Assembly (NCBI GenBank): GCA_002438505.1
Contig: DJPI01000055.1
Span: forward strand, 9,835-65,236
Length of the DNA: 55,402 nt
Direction: 5' to 3'
Origin: Ruminococcaceae bacterium UBA6416
Lineage (GTDB): Bacteria; Bacillota; Clostridia; Oscillospirales; Acutalibacteraceae
Shown here: piece by piece, positions 21,147 through 30,070 of the stretch
How positions within the stretch are numbered: position 1 is the stretch's first letter
How the letters are laid out: each line of letters begins with the position of its first letter
Notes under the pieces: model-generated
Database searches by the model: none
Told to the model about the DNA's origin: nothing
The model's input: the letters and a program-made list of their open reading frames with translations, nothing else
Translations under genes and position numbers: made by a program

Positions 21147-22469
21147 TCACTTCTGCTCTCTCAGGTCAAGCACTCTCCTGGCTTTTCCGGTGAAGCGCTC
21201 AAGCGTTTTCGGCTCAACAAGGCTGACCTTGATTTCAATTCCGAGAATGTTCTTAATCCTGTCATGAATGTTCCGGCGCAGCTTTTCAAGCTCTGAGTAA
21301 ATTTCAAGCAGTGATGCATCAACAAGCTCAACGCGAACCTCAAGAGTGTCCGAAAATCCCTCACGGCGAACAACAAGCTGATAATGCGGCCCGATTGACG
21401 TGATTCCGATGAGCGCGCTTTCAATCTGAGACGGAAAGACGTTAACTCCGCGGATTTTGAGCATATCATCGCTTCTTCCGATGATTTTGCTCATTCTTGC
21501 CGTTGTTCTTCCGCATTCGCAAGGCTCATAATTAATGTTTGTGATGTCTCTTGTGCGGTATCTTATCATCGGCAGACCGCGCTTTGTGAGGTTGGTCACA
21601 ACAAGCTCACCCGTGCTGCCGTTTGGAAGAGCCTCTCCGCTCTGCGAGTCAATAACCTCGCAAAGGAAGTGATCCTCATTGATGTGAAGGCCGTTGCGCA
21701 GATAGCATTCTCCGCTCATTCCGGGGCCGTTGAGCTCGCTCATTCCGTAGTTATCGGTGCAGAAAAAGCCGCCGCCCCAGCGTTCTTCAATCTGCCTGCG
21801 CATTTCCGGCGTGCAGCCCTCCGAGCCCAAAAGGCCAAGCTTCAGCTTATAGCTTTCCATCGGGAATTCATTCGCCTTTTCCCTTGCGCATTCGGCAAGA
21901 TACAGACAGTATGACGGCGTTGCAACTATTGCATCGGTACCGAAATCACGCATAAATTTGAGCTGCTTTTCCGTGTTTCCGGATGAGGTTGGAACAACCG
22001 TTGCACCGATTTTTTCAAGGCCGTAATGCAGTCCGAGAGCGCCGGTGAACATTCCGTATCCAAAACAGATCTGAACGGTTGTTTCGTCTGTTGCGCCGGC
22101 CGCGGTTGCAATGCGGGCAACCTGCTCGCTCCAGTTTTCAAGGTCGCCTCTTGTGTATCCGACAACGGTGGGGTTCCCGGTTGTTCCTGATGAAGCGTGA
22201 AGGCGGACAAGCTGCTTTTTCGGAACGGAGAAAAGTCCGAACGGATAGTTATCGCGCAAATCGGCCTTTGTTGTATATGGGATATACTGAATATCCGAAA
22301 GCTTTTTGATTTTTTCGGCTGTGATGTTGTTCTTTTCAAATCTGTCATGATAAAACCTGACGTTCTTGTCGCAATAATCAATAAGTGCCTTGAGTCTTTC
22401 AAGCTGAAGCTTTTCAAGCTCCGGCCGCTTCATGCACTCGGCTTCTTTGTTCCAGATTCTGTTTTCCAT
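21147..22469 (-). CDS. Phenylacetate-CoA ligase family enzyme (second paralogue)
   Basis: A 440-residue PaaK-family ligase, parallel to the one downstream of iorB: RLHASSGTTGNPTVVGYTRG P-loop, CTDNYGMSELNGPGMSGE, YRTRDITNINYEPCECGRTT and SDDMLKIRGVNVFPSQIESA. It is the first gene of the block paaK2-iorA-iorB-paaK1-ACT, 42 bp ahead of iorA. Two ligases bracketing one oxidoreductase suggest activation of two arylacetate types, or opposite directions of flux, but substrate cannot be read from sequence. AAAGGA lies about 12 bases before the ATG, a longer gap than ideal. A TATAAT-like element (minus strand, 22549-22544) marks a probable promoter. Confidence 0.9.
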   Translation of the reverse strand: MENRIWNKEAECMKRPELEKLQLERLKALIDYCDKNVRFYHDRFEKNNITAEKIKKLSDIQYIPYTTKADLRDNYPFGLFSVPKKQLVRLHASSGTTGNPTVVGYTRGDLENWSEQVARIATAAGATDETTVQICFGYGMFTGALGLHYGLEKIGATVVPTSSGNTEKQLKFMRDFGTDAIVATPSYCLYLAECAREKANEFPMESYKLKLGLLGSEGCTPEMRRQIEERWGGGFFCTDNYGMSELNGPGMSGECYLRNGLHINEDHFLCEVIDSQSGEALPNGSTGELVVTNLTKRGLPMIRYRTRDITNINYEPCECGRTTARMSKIIGRSDDMLKIRGVNVFPSQIESALIGITSIGPHYQLVVRREGFSDTLEVRVELVDASLLEIYSELEKLRRNIHDRIKNILGIEIKVSLVEPKTLERFTGKARRVLDLREQK

Positions 22470-22703
22470 TTTTTTGAAAAGTCCTTTCCGGCGGAAACAC
22501 CGACCGGTTTCCCGCCTGATTTTGCGCTTTTACGATTTAAATTATTATAGCACAAAAGCAAAAGAATGATTTTCGATTGAGAAATTTAATCATTTTTTAT
22601 CGTCCGCGTTTGCGCAAAGGCCTCAAAGTCTGAAGAAAGACAAATACCCGGAAGAAAGCAAAAGCCTCTCCCGGATATTCACAGATTAACTTACGCTTTA
22701 AAA

Positions 22704-22874
22704 TCAGCCTTCGCTGATAGCTTCAACGGGGCAGCCTTCTGCACATGCGCCGCATTCGATGCAGGAATCAGCATCAATAACATACTTTCCATCGCCTTCG
22801 CTGATTGCACCAACGGGGCAACCGTCTGCACATGCGCCGCAGGAGATGCAGTCGCCGCTAATAACATATGCCAT
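22704..22874 (-). CDS. 2[4Fe-4S] ferredoxin
   Basis: A 56-residue clostridial-type ferredoxin with two perfect CxxCxxCxxxCP motifs, CISCGACADGCPVGA and CIECGACAEGCPVEA, in an acidic small protein starting MAYVISGD. It carries low-potential electrons in the cytoplasm between oxidoreductases and hydrogenases or Rnf complexes. It is encoded on the same strand, 235 bp upstream of the paaK-iorAB block, and is the likely electron acceptor for IorAB, though such ferredoxins serve many enzymes. GGAGG precedes the ATG. Confidence 0.96.
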   Translation of the reverse strand: MAYVISGDCISCGACADGCPVGAISEGDGKYVIDADSCIECGACAEGCPVEAISEG

Positions 22875-23056
22875 TGTTCTTACCTCCTTATATTCTCAGA
22901 AAGCACAAGAGCCGTGTATGCGCCTTTTGCTTCCTGTGTTCTACTCATTGTATCATAAAAATGCAAAATATCAAGCCCTTTTTCTTTGTTTTTTAGTTTT
23001 TTTGAACCTTTTTCGGAAGATATCCTCGTTTATTTCCCTTTTTGTTCGATACTGTA

Positions 23057-23085
23057 TTGACTATTCGAGGTTTTTTTAATAGAAT
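23057..23085 (+). promoter_or_regulatory. Promoter of the GH89 gene
   Basis: TTGACT (23057-23062), a 17-bp spacer and TAGAAT (23080-23085). Its -10 overlaps the first in-frame ATG (23084), which therefore cannot be the start of translation from this promoter. Confidence 0.75.
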
Positions 23086-23116
23086 GATGAGGATTGATTC
23101 AACTTTGATTGGACTG

Positions 23117-25735
23117 ATGTGTATGTGTAAAAAAATTGAAATTTCAAAAGACATGGTCTTTGCAAAGGAAAACACCGAAAGCGCCTTTAAGCTTTTTGAC
23201 TCAAACAGCCGCACCAAGTGGGTCGGCGGCCAGTTTCCAAGTTATGTTGAAATTAACCTCAAAAAAATGTTCTCCCTTTCGCGTATCGTGCTCGACTGCC
23301 CGAAAAACGACATCTGCGTTTTCTCGGTTTTCAAAAGCGAGGACAACGTGAACTTCAGCGAGGTACTCACCCAGAGCAGCGAAAAAAACCGCGGCGGCCG
23401 CTATGAATTTTCCTGCGCGTTTGAGGCGTGTTCATTGCGCTTTCTTTTTAAATACAGCCGCAAAACATCATACGCAACGGTCAGAAGCATTGAACTTTTC
23501 GGTTCTGAGAGCGGAAAAGAGATTAAAAAAACAGCCGTCACCTTTCCGGAAAGCTTTGAAAACAGTGTCTATAATGTTGAAATTTCAAAAGAGGACACGG
23601 AAAAGGAGCTTCTTGCCCTTGTTGGAAGAACGGCCGGAAAAGAATTTGAAAATCACTTTGCTTTTTCGGTTGAGGAAACGGGCGAGGAGTTTTTTGAGCT
23701 TTCAGACGCGGCGGACGGAAAGGTTCTCATCAAAGCGAACAGCGGCTCCTCTGCCGCCGCAGGTCTCAACTACTACTATAAAAACTACTGCGGTATTAAC
23801 ATCTCTCAGGTTGGAAACAACGTGAAAATGCCCTCCCCCGTTCCGAGAATCGGAACAAGAAAAAGGCTCACAACTCCGTTCAAGATAAGATACGCCAACA
23901 ACTATTGCTCGCTCTCTTACACAATGGCGTTTTACGGCGAAAAGGAGTGGCAAAAGGATCTCGACTATTTTGCGCTCCAAGGCGTCAATGTTTTTCTTGA
24001 CATCACGGCAATTTGGGAGGTTTGGCGCAGGTTTCTTTTGAAGCTCGGCTATCCGATTGAAAAGGCGCTCGCCTTTCTTCCGGGGCCTGCTTACTATGCA
24101 TGGTTCTGCATGGCGAATCTTTACGGAACAGGAGCGCCGCTTCACCCGAACTATTTCAAAAAGAGCACCGACCTTGCGCGGAAAAACCATCTCTTTATGC
24201 GCAAAATGGGCATGAAGCCCGTTTTGCAGGGCTACTGCGGAATGGTTCCGCCGGACATCAAAAAGTATGCTCCGGACGCTGTGATTATTCCGCAGGGGCT
24301 TTGGAACGGTGCCGAGCGTCCGGCAATGCTCAAAACGAACACGGGCGCTTATCTGCGTCTTGCAGACCTTTTTTATGAAAGTCAGCGCGAGGTTTACGGT
24401 GATATTTCCGAGTTCTTTGCAACCGACCCGTTCCACGAGGGCGGAAAAAGCGGACGGCTGAACATTGAAAAGGTCGGCCGGTATCTTCTTGACGGAATGC
24501 TCAAAAACAGGAGCGATGCCGTTTGGATCATTCAGTCCTGGGGAGAGAACCCCTCAAGGCAGCTGCTTGAGGGCGTCGCCGAAAAAAAGGAGCACACGCT
24601 CATCCTTGACCTTTACGCCGAAAAAAGGCCGCGCTGGGAAAGCTTTCTCGGGAACGAATTTCTCAACTCTCCGTGGGTATTCTGTATGCTCAACAACTTT
24701 GGCGGAAGAATGGGGCTGCACGGCCACCTTTCAACCGTTGCAACCGAGATTGCGCGCGCGGCGCAAAAAGCAAAGCACATGAAGGGCATTGGCGTAACGC
24801 CCGAGGCAACGCACTCAAACCCGATAATTTTTGACCTGTTTTTTGAAACGGCGTGGACGGAAAAAGAAAAGCCGCAGCCCGTTGACCTTGAAAAATGGCT
24901 GCGCTCCTATGCTGAAAGAAGATATTCAAAATGCAGCGAAACAATGTTTGAGGCCATGAAGCTCCTCAACGCTACCGTTTATAACCCAAAGCTCAACGAG
25001 CACGGTGAGGGCGCGCCGGAATCGGTTGTCAACGCACGTCCGGCGCTCAAGGTCAAGTCTCCCTCAACCTGGGGCAACGGCATTGTTTCCTATGACAAAA
25101 GAACCTTTGAAAAAGCCGTGAAGCTTTTCCTTTCGGAATATGAAAACTGCAAAGAGAGCGAGGGCTACCGCTTTGACGCAGCAGACCTTCTCAAGCAGCT
25201 GCTTGCAAACACCGCGCAGGAATATCAGAAAAACATGGCGCGTGCATACAGCGAAAAAGACCTCATCGGCTTTATGAAGTGGTCAGACAAATTTTTGAGC
25301 CTCGGCGCGTTCACAGACAACCTCCTTTCAGCGGAGAGCGAGTTTATGCTTGGAAGCTGGCTTGAAAAAGCAAAAGCGCTTGCCGAGCCGTTCGATGATT
25401 TCACAAAGAAGCTTTTTGAATTCAACGCTCGTGCGCAAATAACAACCTGGGGCGGCTCGCGTCAGATTGCCGAGGACGGAAAGCTGCGTGATTACTCAAA
25501 CAAGCAGTGGTCGGGGCTCACTCGTGACTTTTATCTCAAGCGCTGGGAGGCTTGGATTGATGCCATGACAAAATCCCTCAAGGGTCAGAAAGCCGCTGCG
25601 CCGGATTTCTTTGAGTTTGAGATAGGCTGGGTTTGGAGCAACAATGACTATCCGGCCGAAAGGGCAGAAATTGACCTTTCAAAGGCTGCGGAAAAAATTT
25701 TCTCCTCATATTGCGTTGACTCGGCCGAATATTAA
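23117..25735 (+). CDS. GH89 alpha-N-acetylglucosaminidase with N-terminal discoidin-like domain
   Basis: About 872 residues. Residues 1 to about 140 look like an F5/8 type C (CBM32-like) beta-sandwich (FDSNSRTKWVGGQFPSYVEI). A short alpha/beta NAGLU N-domain follows (AAGLNYYYKNYCGINISQVG). Then comes the GH89 TIM barrel: FALQGVNVFLDITAIWEVW, FFATDPFHEGGKSG with a likely catalytic Glu, CMLNNFGGRMGLHG and GIGVTPEATHSNPIIFDLFF with the second Glu. The C-terminal helical domain reaches LTRDFYLKRWEAW. The family removes terminal alpha-linked GlcNAc, for example from class III mucin glycans or heparan fragments. No signal peptide is present, so it probably acts inside the cell on imported oligosaccharides. 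The start is uncertain (TTG 23105, ATG 23117 or ATG 23123), because earlier ATGs lie in the promoter. Confidence 0.9.
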   Translation: MCMCKKIEISKDMVFAKENTESAFKLFDSNSRTKWVGGQFPSYVEINLKKMFSLSRIVLDCPKNDICVFSVFKSEDNVNFSEVLTQSSEKNRGGRYEFSCAFEACSLRFLFKYSRKTSYATVRSIELFGSESGKEIKKTAVTFPESFENSVYNVEISKEDTEKELLALVGRTAGKEFENHFAFSVEETGEEFFELSDAADGKVLIKANSGSSAAAGLNYYYKNYCGINISQVGNNVKMPSPVPRIGTRKRLTTPFKIRYANNYCSLSYTMAFYGEKEWQKDLDYFALQGVNVFLDITAIWEVWRRFLLKLGYPIEKALAFLPGPAYYAWFCMANLYGTGAPLHPNYFKKSTDLARKNHLFMRKMGMKPVLQGYCGMVPPDIKKYAPDAVIIPQGLWNGAERPAMLKTNTGAYLRLADLFYESQREVYGDISEFFATDPFHEGGKSGRLNIEKVGRYLLDGMLKNRSDAVWIIQSWGENPSRQLLEGVAEKKEHTLILDLYAEKRPRWESFLGNEFLNSPWVFCMLNNFGGRMGLHGHLSTVATEIARAAQKAKHMKGIGVTPEATHSNPIIFDLFFETAWTEKEKPQPVDLEKWLRSYAERRYSKCSETMFEAMKLLNATVYNPKLNEHGEGAPESVVNARPALKVKSPSTWGNGIVSYDKRTFEKAVKLFLSEYENCKESEGYRFDAADLLKQLLANTAQEYQKNMARAYSEKDLIGFMKWSDKFLSLGAFTDNLLSAESEFMLGSWLEKAKALAEPFDDFTKKLFEFNARAQITTWGGSRQIAEDGKLRDYSNKQWSGLTRDFYLKRWEAWIDAMTKSLKGQKAAAPDFFEFEIGWVWSNNDYPAERAEIDLSKAAEKIFSSYCVDSAEY

Positions 25736-25843
25736 TATTCACGCTATTGTTATTTTCACGATTTTGTAGTATAATGCATTTTCAGCGGCGGAAACAAACC
25801 GCCGGATAAAAATTAAAAAGCTTTTTATAAAGGAGAATAAGGC

Positions 25844-26710
25844 GTGTTTGAGGGTATTGACTTTGACAAGCGCTGCAAAGATGAAATTTCGCGCAGCATT
25901 ATGAACCAAACATTTCCGCACGCCGTTATTCTTGAAGGCTCAAAGGATGAAACACGTCTTGCGGCCGCAAAGGAAATTGCCTGCGCCCTTGTCTGCACCG
26001 GGGAAACCAAGCCCTGCCGGGTCTGCCGCGCCTGCAAAAAGGCGGAAAGCGGGAATCACCCGGACATCTATGTTTTTCAAAAAGACGAGTCCTCAAGCGC
26101 AATCAAGGTTGACGATGTGCGCACCATACGCGAAAAGGCTCTCCTTTTGCCGAATGACGGCGCAAGGAGCGTTTTCATCATCCGCGAGGCCGAGCTTATG
26201 AATCCGCAGGCGCAAAACGCCCTGCTCAAAATTTTTGAAGAACCGGCGCCCCACGTCTGCATTATCCTCACCTGTCCTTCAAGAACGGCGCTGCTTGAAA
26301 CCATCACCTCGCGCGCCTGTTCCTTCCTCCTTTCCCAGGAGGACTTCAAAACCGATGAAACGGTCAACGCCGAAGCACTCACCGTTGCGGCAAGGCTTGC
26401 AAACGCCCTCTGCTGCGGAAATGAGTTCGATTTTTTGAAGGAGACTTCCGTCTTTATGAAGGACAAGGAGCTTTTCAAAGCCGTTCTTCCGTTTCTTGTC
26501 TATATTTTCCGCGATGCTCTTGTTGAAAAAGAGCCGCTGACATCCTGCACCGAGCAGGCGCAGAAGCTGCGGCAGAGCCTCACTCAAAAGAAACTTATCG
26601 CCCTCATTGAAGAAACCGAAGGCCTCATTGACTGCGTTCAAAGGTCTGCGAACCACAACCTCACCGTGACGCGCCTTTGCAGCGTTTTTCACCGGGTCAA
26701 AAATTCATGA
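25844..26710 (+). CDS. holB: DNA polymerase III delta' subunit
   Basis: A 288-residue clamp-loader subunit. The N-terminal AAA+-like domain has a degenerate nucleotide site (VILEGSKDETRLAAAKEIA) and a zinc module CRVCRACKKAESGNHPD. The sensor/arginine-finger region reads NPQAQNALLKIFEEPAPHVCIIL with TITSRACSF. In bacteria delta' completes the ring with tau/gamma and delta to load the sliding clamp at primer ends. The C-terminal helical domain is normal in length. The start is GTG 25844, with AAAGGAG upstream; no better start exists. ricT follows 88 bp later, the same order as in many Firmicutes. Confidence 0.93.
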   Translation: MFEGIDFDKRCKDEISRSIMNQTFPHAVILEGSKDETRLAAAKEIACALVCTGETKPCRVCRACKKAESGNHPDIYVFQKDESSSAIKVDDVRTIREKALLLPNDGARSVFIIREAELMNPQAQNALLKIFEEPAPHVCIILTCPSRTALLETITSRACSFLLSQEDFKTDETVNAEALTVAARLANALCCGNEFDFLKETSVFMKDKELFKAVLPFLVYIFRDALVEKEPLTSCTEQAQKLRQSLTQKKLIALIEETEGLIDCVQRSANHNLTVTRLCSVFHRVKNS

Positions 26711-26798
26711 GGGATAACATTGTGCAAAAAAGCCATAAAAAGGCAAAGCAGCCCGGCCGCCAAGTGCAGCCGGAAATCAACACGAAAGGAATGATTGT

Positions 26799-27662
26799 AT
26801 GATAAAAGTCACCGGCGTCAGGTTCAAGAATGTTGGAAAAGTTTATTACTTCAGTCCGAATGGTCTTGAACTCAAACCGAAAGACAAGGTTATTGTTGAA
26901 ACCGCCCGCGGCCTTGAGTGCGGCGAGGTCACGTTCTCAGACAGGGAGGTTCCGGACGATGAAATAAGCGGCGAACTCAAGCCGGTTATCCGCACCGCCA
27001 CGGAAAAAGACCTCAAAACCGTTGCGGAAAACGAGGAAAAGGAAAAGGCAGCCTTTGACATCTGCCTCAAAAAAATTGCGGCTCACGGCCTTAAAATGAA
27101 GCTTGTTGACGTTGAGTATACCCTTGACAGGAACAAGATTCTCTTTTACTTCACAGCCGACGGCAGGGTTGATTTCCGCGACCTTGTTAAAGACCTTGCC
27201 TCCGTTTTCAGAACAAGAATCGAACTGCGCCAGATTGGCGTCAGAGACGAGTCAAAAATGGTCGGCGGTCTCGGAATTTGCGGCCGTCCGTTCTGCTGCA
27301 ACACCTTCCTCGGTGATTTCCAGCCGGTATCGGTCAAAATGGCAAAAGAGCAGGGTCTTTCCCTCAGCCCGGTCAAAATCAGCGGAACCTGCGGAAGACT
27401 GATGTGCTGCCTCAAATATGAGCAGGACGCATATGAACACCTGCTGCGCGTTACACCGAAAAACGGCGCCGTTGTTGAAACACCCGAGGGTCGCGGAACC
27501 GTTGTTGACTTTAACCTTTTGACGGGGATGCTTAAAGTCCGCCTTGACTCAAAGCCGGACGCCGCCCCCGTTGTTATTGACCGCAGACAGGTCAAAACAA
27601 TCAAGGACTCCCAAATCAAGGTTGACAAAAAGGAGCTTGACGCTCTTAAGGGAATTGAATAA
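26799..27662 (+). CDS. ricT: PSP1-domain protein RicT (YaaT)
   Basis: A 287-residue protein of the PSP1/YaaT family. The conserved centre contains LRQIGVRDESKMVGGLGICG followed by RPFCCNTFLGDF and SGTCGRLMCCLKYEQD, the cysteine-rich motifs that bind 4Fe-4S clusters in the Ric complex. In Bacillus subtilis RicT with RicA and RicF stimulates RNase Y processing of mRNAs and affects sporulation, competence and biofilm formation. The holB-ricT neighbourhood is conserved. In many Clostridia RicT is present without one of its partners, which are not in this window. AAAGGA precedes the ATG and a strong terminator follows. Confidence 0.94.
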   Translation: MIKVTGVRFKNVGKVYYFSPNGLELKPKDKVIVETARGLECGEVTFSDREVPDDEISGELKPVIRTATEKDLKTVAENEEKEKAAFDICLKKIAAHGLKMKLVDVEYTLDRNKILFYFTADGRVDFRDLVKDLASVFRTRIELRQIGVRDESKMVGGLGICGRPFCCNTFLGDFQPVSVKMAKEQGLSLSPVKISGTCGRLMCCLKYEQDAYEHLLRVTPKNGAVVETPEGRGTVVDFNLLTGMLKVRLDSKPDAAPVVIDRRQVKTIKDSQIKVDKKELDALKGIE

Positions 27663-27669
27663 AAAACGC

Positions 27670-27706
27670 CGCACGGTGCTTTAATCAGCAGCCGTGCGTT
27701 TTTTTT
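27670..27706 (+). terminator. Terminator of holB-ricT
   Basis: CGCACGG (27670-27676) and CCGTGCG (27692-27698) with a 15-nt loop and eight T. A strong intrinsic terminator. Confidence 0.88.
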
Positions 27707-27722
27707 GCGGTCTTTGATATAA

Positions 27723-28205
27723 TTATTCCTGCGTCTCTTCCTCTTCATCTGAGAGTTTCAAAATCTCCGTCTGATTGGTGAAGAAAAGCAGCTCGTCAAT
27801 GTTCTTGTCAAAGACCTTTTTGCAGGAAGCGCTCATGAGCGGCATCATCTTTGACTCAACAACGGTATTGATGCAGGCAAAGTCAATAAGAACTTTAATC
27901 TGGTTTTTAAAGAACTCCTCGTCCTTATCGGCAAAGAAGCCGTCATCAACATCGCCGATTTTAACGCCGGAAAGCTCCATGTCTTTTTCATAGAGAGCGC
28001 CGTTCTTTTCAAAGCATTTTTGAATGAGCGACTTCATCTGCTCAACGTCTCCGCCCTTGAGCGCATTTTGAAGCGAGGTTGACTTGAGCTTGAACTTGAA
28101 GGAAATTTTGGTCGCTTTGATGATTGAAAGCGCAAGCTTTGTAAGCTGAGGGTTGATGCTTTCCGGGATGAACGGTTCGCCGTCCTTGAGATAAAATTTA
28201 CTCAT
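27723..28205 (-). CDS. Conserved-looking hypothetical protein, 160 residues
   Basis: No family is recognised. The protein is soluble, mostly helical and rich in Lys and Glu. It starts MSKFYLKDGEPFIPESINPQ, has a basic helix (IKATKISFKFKLKSTSL) and a central acidic turn (GVKIGDVDDGFFADKDEE), and ends with an acidic tail (LKLSDEEEETQE). Two CxxxxxF-like positions (KCFEKNG, FACIN) are not metal motifs. GGAGG lies nine bases upstream of the ATG at 28205, which makes the start secure even though the frame is open further. It is convergent with ricT and divergent from asnA, so it stands alone. Confidence 0.65.
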   Translation of the reverse strand: MSKFYLKDGEPFIPESINPQLTKLALSIIKATKISFKFKLKSTSLQNALKGGDVEQMKSLIQKCFEKNGALYEKDMELSGVKIGDVDDGFFADKDEEFFKNQIKVLIDFACINTVVESKMMPLMSASCKKVFDKNIDELLFFTNQTEILKLSDEEEETQE

Positions 28206-28297
28206 TTTTTCTGTCCTCCGATATTTACTGACAGCTATTCTATCACAACCAAGGAAAAAATTCAACAGTCCTGAGCGTTTTATGTCTTGCTTTTTCA

Positions 28298-28326
28298 TTG
28301 ACACAAGGGGCGGTTGCTGTTATAAT
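28298..28326 (+). promoter_or_regulatory. Consensus promoter of asnA
   Basis: TTGACA (28298-28303), exactly 17 bp, then TATAAT (28321-28326): a perfect sigma-A consensus in both hexamers. Confidence 0.9.
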
Positions 28327-28360
28327 AAAAGGCGTATTTTGCTTTTTTGAGGTGTATCTG

Positions 28361-29362
28361 ATGTCTTGTGTAATCCCCGAAAACTACTGCTCCCACCTGA
28401 CGCTCAGGGAGACCGAGCAGGCGATTAAAAAGGTTAAGGACTTTTTTGAGCGCGACCTTGCAATCGAGCTTAACCTCACGCGCGTTTCCGCGCCCCTTTT
28501 TGTTGACGCAAAAAGCGGCATGAATGACAACCTCAACGGCACGGAAAGACCCGTTTCGTTTGATGTTTTCAGCGGCGAAAAATTTGAAATTGTCCATTCG
28601 CTTGCAAAATGGAAAAGGCACGCCCTCAAAATGTACGGTTTTGAGGAGAACGAGGGTCTTTATACCGACATGAACGCAATCCGCCGCGATGAGGAAACGG
28701 ACAACATTCATTCAATTTTTGTTGACCAGTGGGACTGGGAAAAAATCATTCCCAAGGAAAGCCGGAACGAGCATACGCTCAAAAAGACCGTTAAGCTCAT
28801 CTATTCCGCGCTGCGCCACACCGAATATTACATCACAAAGGAATATAACTTCATCGGAAACCTTCTTCCGGAAAAGATTCACTTTGTTTCCTCCTTTGAG
28901 CTTGAAGAGCAGTATCCGCTTCTTTCAAGAAAAGAGCGTGAATATGCGGCCGCAAAGGAATACGGCGCAATCTTTTTGATGAAAATCGGCGGTGCGCTCA
29001 AGGACGGAAAGCCGCATGACGGAAGAGCACCCGACTATGACGACTGGGAGCTAAACGGTGATATCATCGTGTACTATCCGGTGCTTGATATTGCGTTTGA
29101 GCTTTCCTCAATGGGAATCAGAGTCAGTGAGGAGTCAATGACGCGTCAGCTTAAAATTGCCGGCTGCGAGGAAAGAAAGAATCTTCCGTTCCATAAGGCT
29201 CTTTTGAACGGCGAGCTTCCGTATACCATCGGCGGCGGAATCGGCCAGTCAAGAATGTGTATGTTCTTTTTGCGCAAAGCTCATATCGGCGAGGTTCAGT
29301 CCTCATATTGGCCGCAGGAGGTTGTTGAATATTGCAAAAAGCACGGCGCTCCCCTGCTTTAA
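28361..29362 (+). CDS. asnA: Aspartate-ammonia ligase
   Basis: A 333-residue ammonia-dependent asparagine synthetase that converts aspartate, ammonia and ATP to asparagine, AMP and pyrophosphate. It has the class II aminoacyl-tRNA-synthetase-like fold of AsnA: RVSAPLFVDAKSGMNDNLNG, FEIVHSLAKWKRHALKMYGF, IRRDEETDNIHSIFVDQWDW, a nucleotide strand ELNGDIIVYYPVLDIAFELS and the C-terminal GGGIGQSRMCMFFLRKAHIG ATP-binding motif. Length is normal. ATG 28361 is chosen for GAGGTG seven bases upstream; the open frame continues upstream into the promoter. It is monocistronic, with a perfect-consensus promoter and a bidirectional terminator shared with upp. Confidence 0.97.
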   Translation: MSCVIPENYCSHLTLRETEQAIKKVKDFFERDLAIELNLTRVSAPLFVDAKSGMNDNLNGTERPVSFDVFSGEKFEIVHSLAKWKRHALKMYGFEENEGLYTDMNAIRRDEETDNIHSIFVDQWDWEKIIPKESRNEHTLKKTVKLIYSALRHTEYYITKEYNFIGNLLPEKIHFVSSFELEEQYPLLSRKEREYAAAKEYGAIFLMKIGGALKDGKPHDGRAPDYDDWELNGDIIVYYPVLDIAFELSSMGIRVSEESMTRQLKIAGCEERKNLPFHKALLNGELPYTIGGGIGQSRMCMFFLRKAHIGEVQSSYWPQEVVEYCKKHGAPLL

Positions 29363-29383
29363 TCTCTCTTGTCTCCATGTTAC

Positions 29384-29419
29384 CAAAAAAAGTGAGCCAT
29401 CCGGACGGGTGGCTCACTT
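29384..29419. terminator. Bidirectional terminator between asnA and upp
   Basis: AAGTGAGCCA (29390-29399) and TGGCTCACTT (29410-29419), a perfect 10-bp stem. An A-run precedes it on the plus strand, giving TTTTTTT on the minus strand for upp. asnA gets a weaker CTGTTTT. Confidence 0.88.
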
Positions 29420-29437
29420 CTGTTTTGCTTAAATTTA

Positions 29438-30070
29438 TTATTTTGTTCCGAAGATTCTGTCTCCGGCATCGCCGAGACCGGGAACGATATAGCCCTTTTC
29501 ATTGAGCTTTTCATCAAGAGCGGCGCAGTAAAGGTCAACATCGGGATGAGCCTTTGTGAAAGCTTCAATTCCCTCCGGAGCGGCAATGAGGCAAAGAAAA
29601 CGGATTGAGCGGGGGTGTCTGAGTTTAATCTGGCTGACGGCATCAATTCCGGAGCCGCCGGTCGCAAGCATCGGGTCAACAACAAAAACGTCGCGGTCAC
29701 CGATATCCTTGGGCAGCTTGCAGTAATACTCAACGGGCTTGAGGGTTTCCTCGTCTCTGTAAAGGCCGATATGACCGACTCTTGCCGAAGGAACAAGGGA
29801 AAGAATTCCGTCAACCATGCCGAGACCTGCGCGAAGAATGGGAACAACGGCAAGCTTTTTGCCTGCAAGGTGCTTAACGGTGGCCTTGCAAATCGGAGTT
29901 TCAATTTCAACATCCTCCATTGGAAGGTCGCGCGTTGCTTCATAGCACATGAGCATTGCAATCTCCGAAACAAGAGCGCGGAAATCCTTTGAGGAGGTTT
30001 TCTTGTTCCTGAGGATTGAAAGCTTGTGAAGAATCAGGGGATGGTCAAAGATTGTTACGTTTTTGTTCAT
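29438..30070 (-). CDS. upp: Uracil phosphoribosyltransferase
   Basis: A 210-residue salvage enzyme forming UMP from uracil and PRPP. Visible motifs are the start FDHPLILHKLSILRNKKT, the substrate loop PILRAGLGMVDGIL, VGLYRDEETL-like GHIGLYRDEET, the PRPP-binding strand VFVVDPMLATGGSGIDAV and the uracil-binding end YIVPGLGDAGDRIFGTK. Normal family length. The ATG at 30070 has AAAGGA upstream; open frame further upstream belongs to the leader. Transcription appears to start about 177 bp earlier, so a long structured leader precedes the gene and may carry pyrimidine-responsive control. Confidence 0.97.
   Translation of the reverse strand: MNKNVTIFDHPLILHKLSILRNKKTSSKDFRALVSEIAMLMCYEATRDLPMEDVEIETPICKATVKHLAGKKLAVVPILRAGLGMVDGILSLVPSARVGHIGLYRDEETLKPVEYYCKLPKDIGDRDVFVVDPMLATGGSGIDAVSQIKLRHPRSIRFLCLIAAPEGIEAFTKAHPDVDLYCAALDEKLNEKGYIVPGLGDAGDRIFGTK

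Noticed and set aside
23042..23116. Upstream extension of the GH89 protein
   Set aside because: A good promoter lies inside this stretch and its -10 contains the first ATG, so the codons are not in the mRNA.
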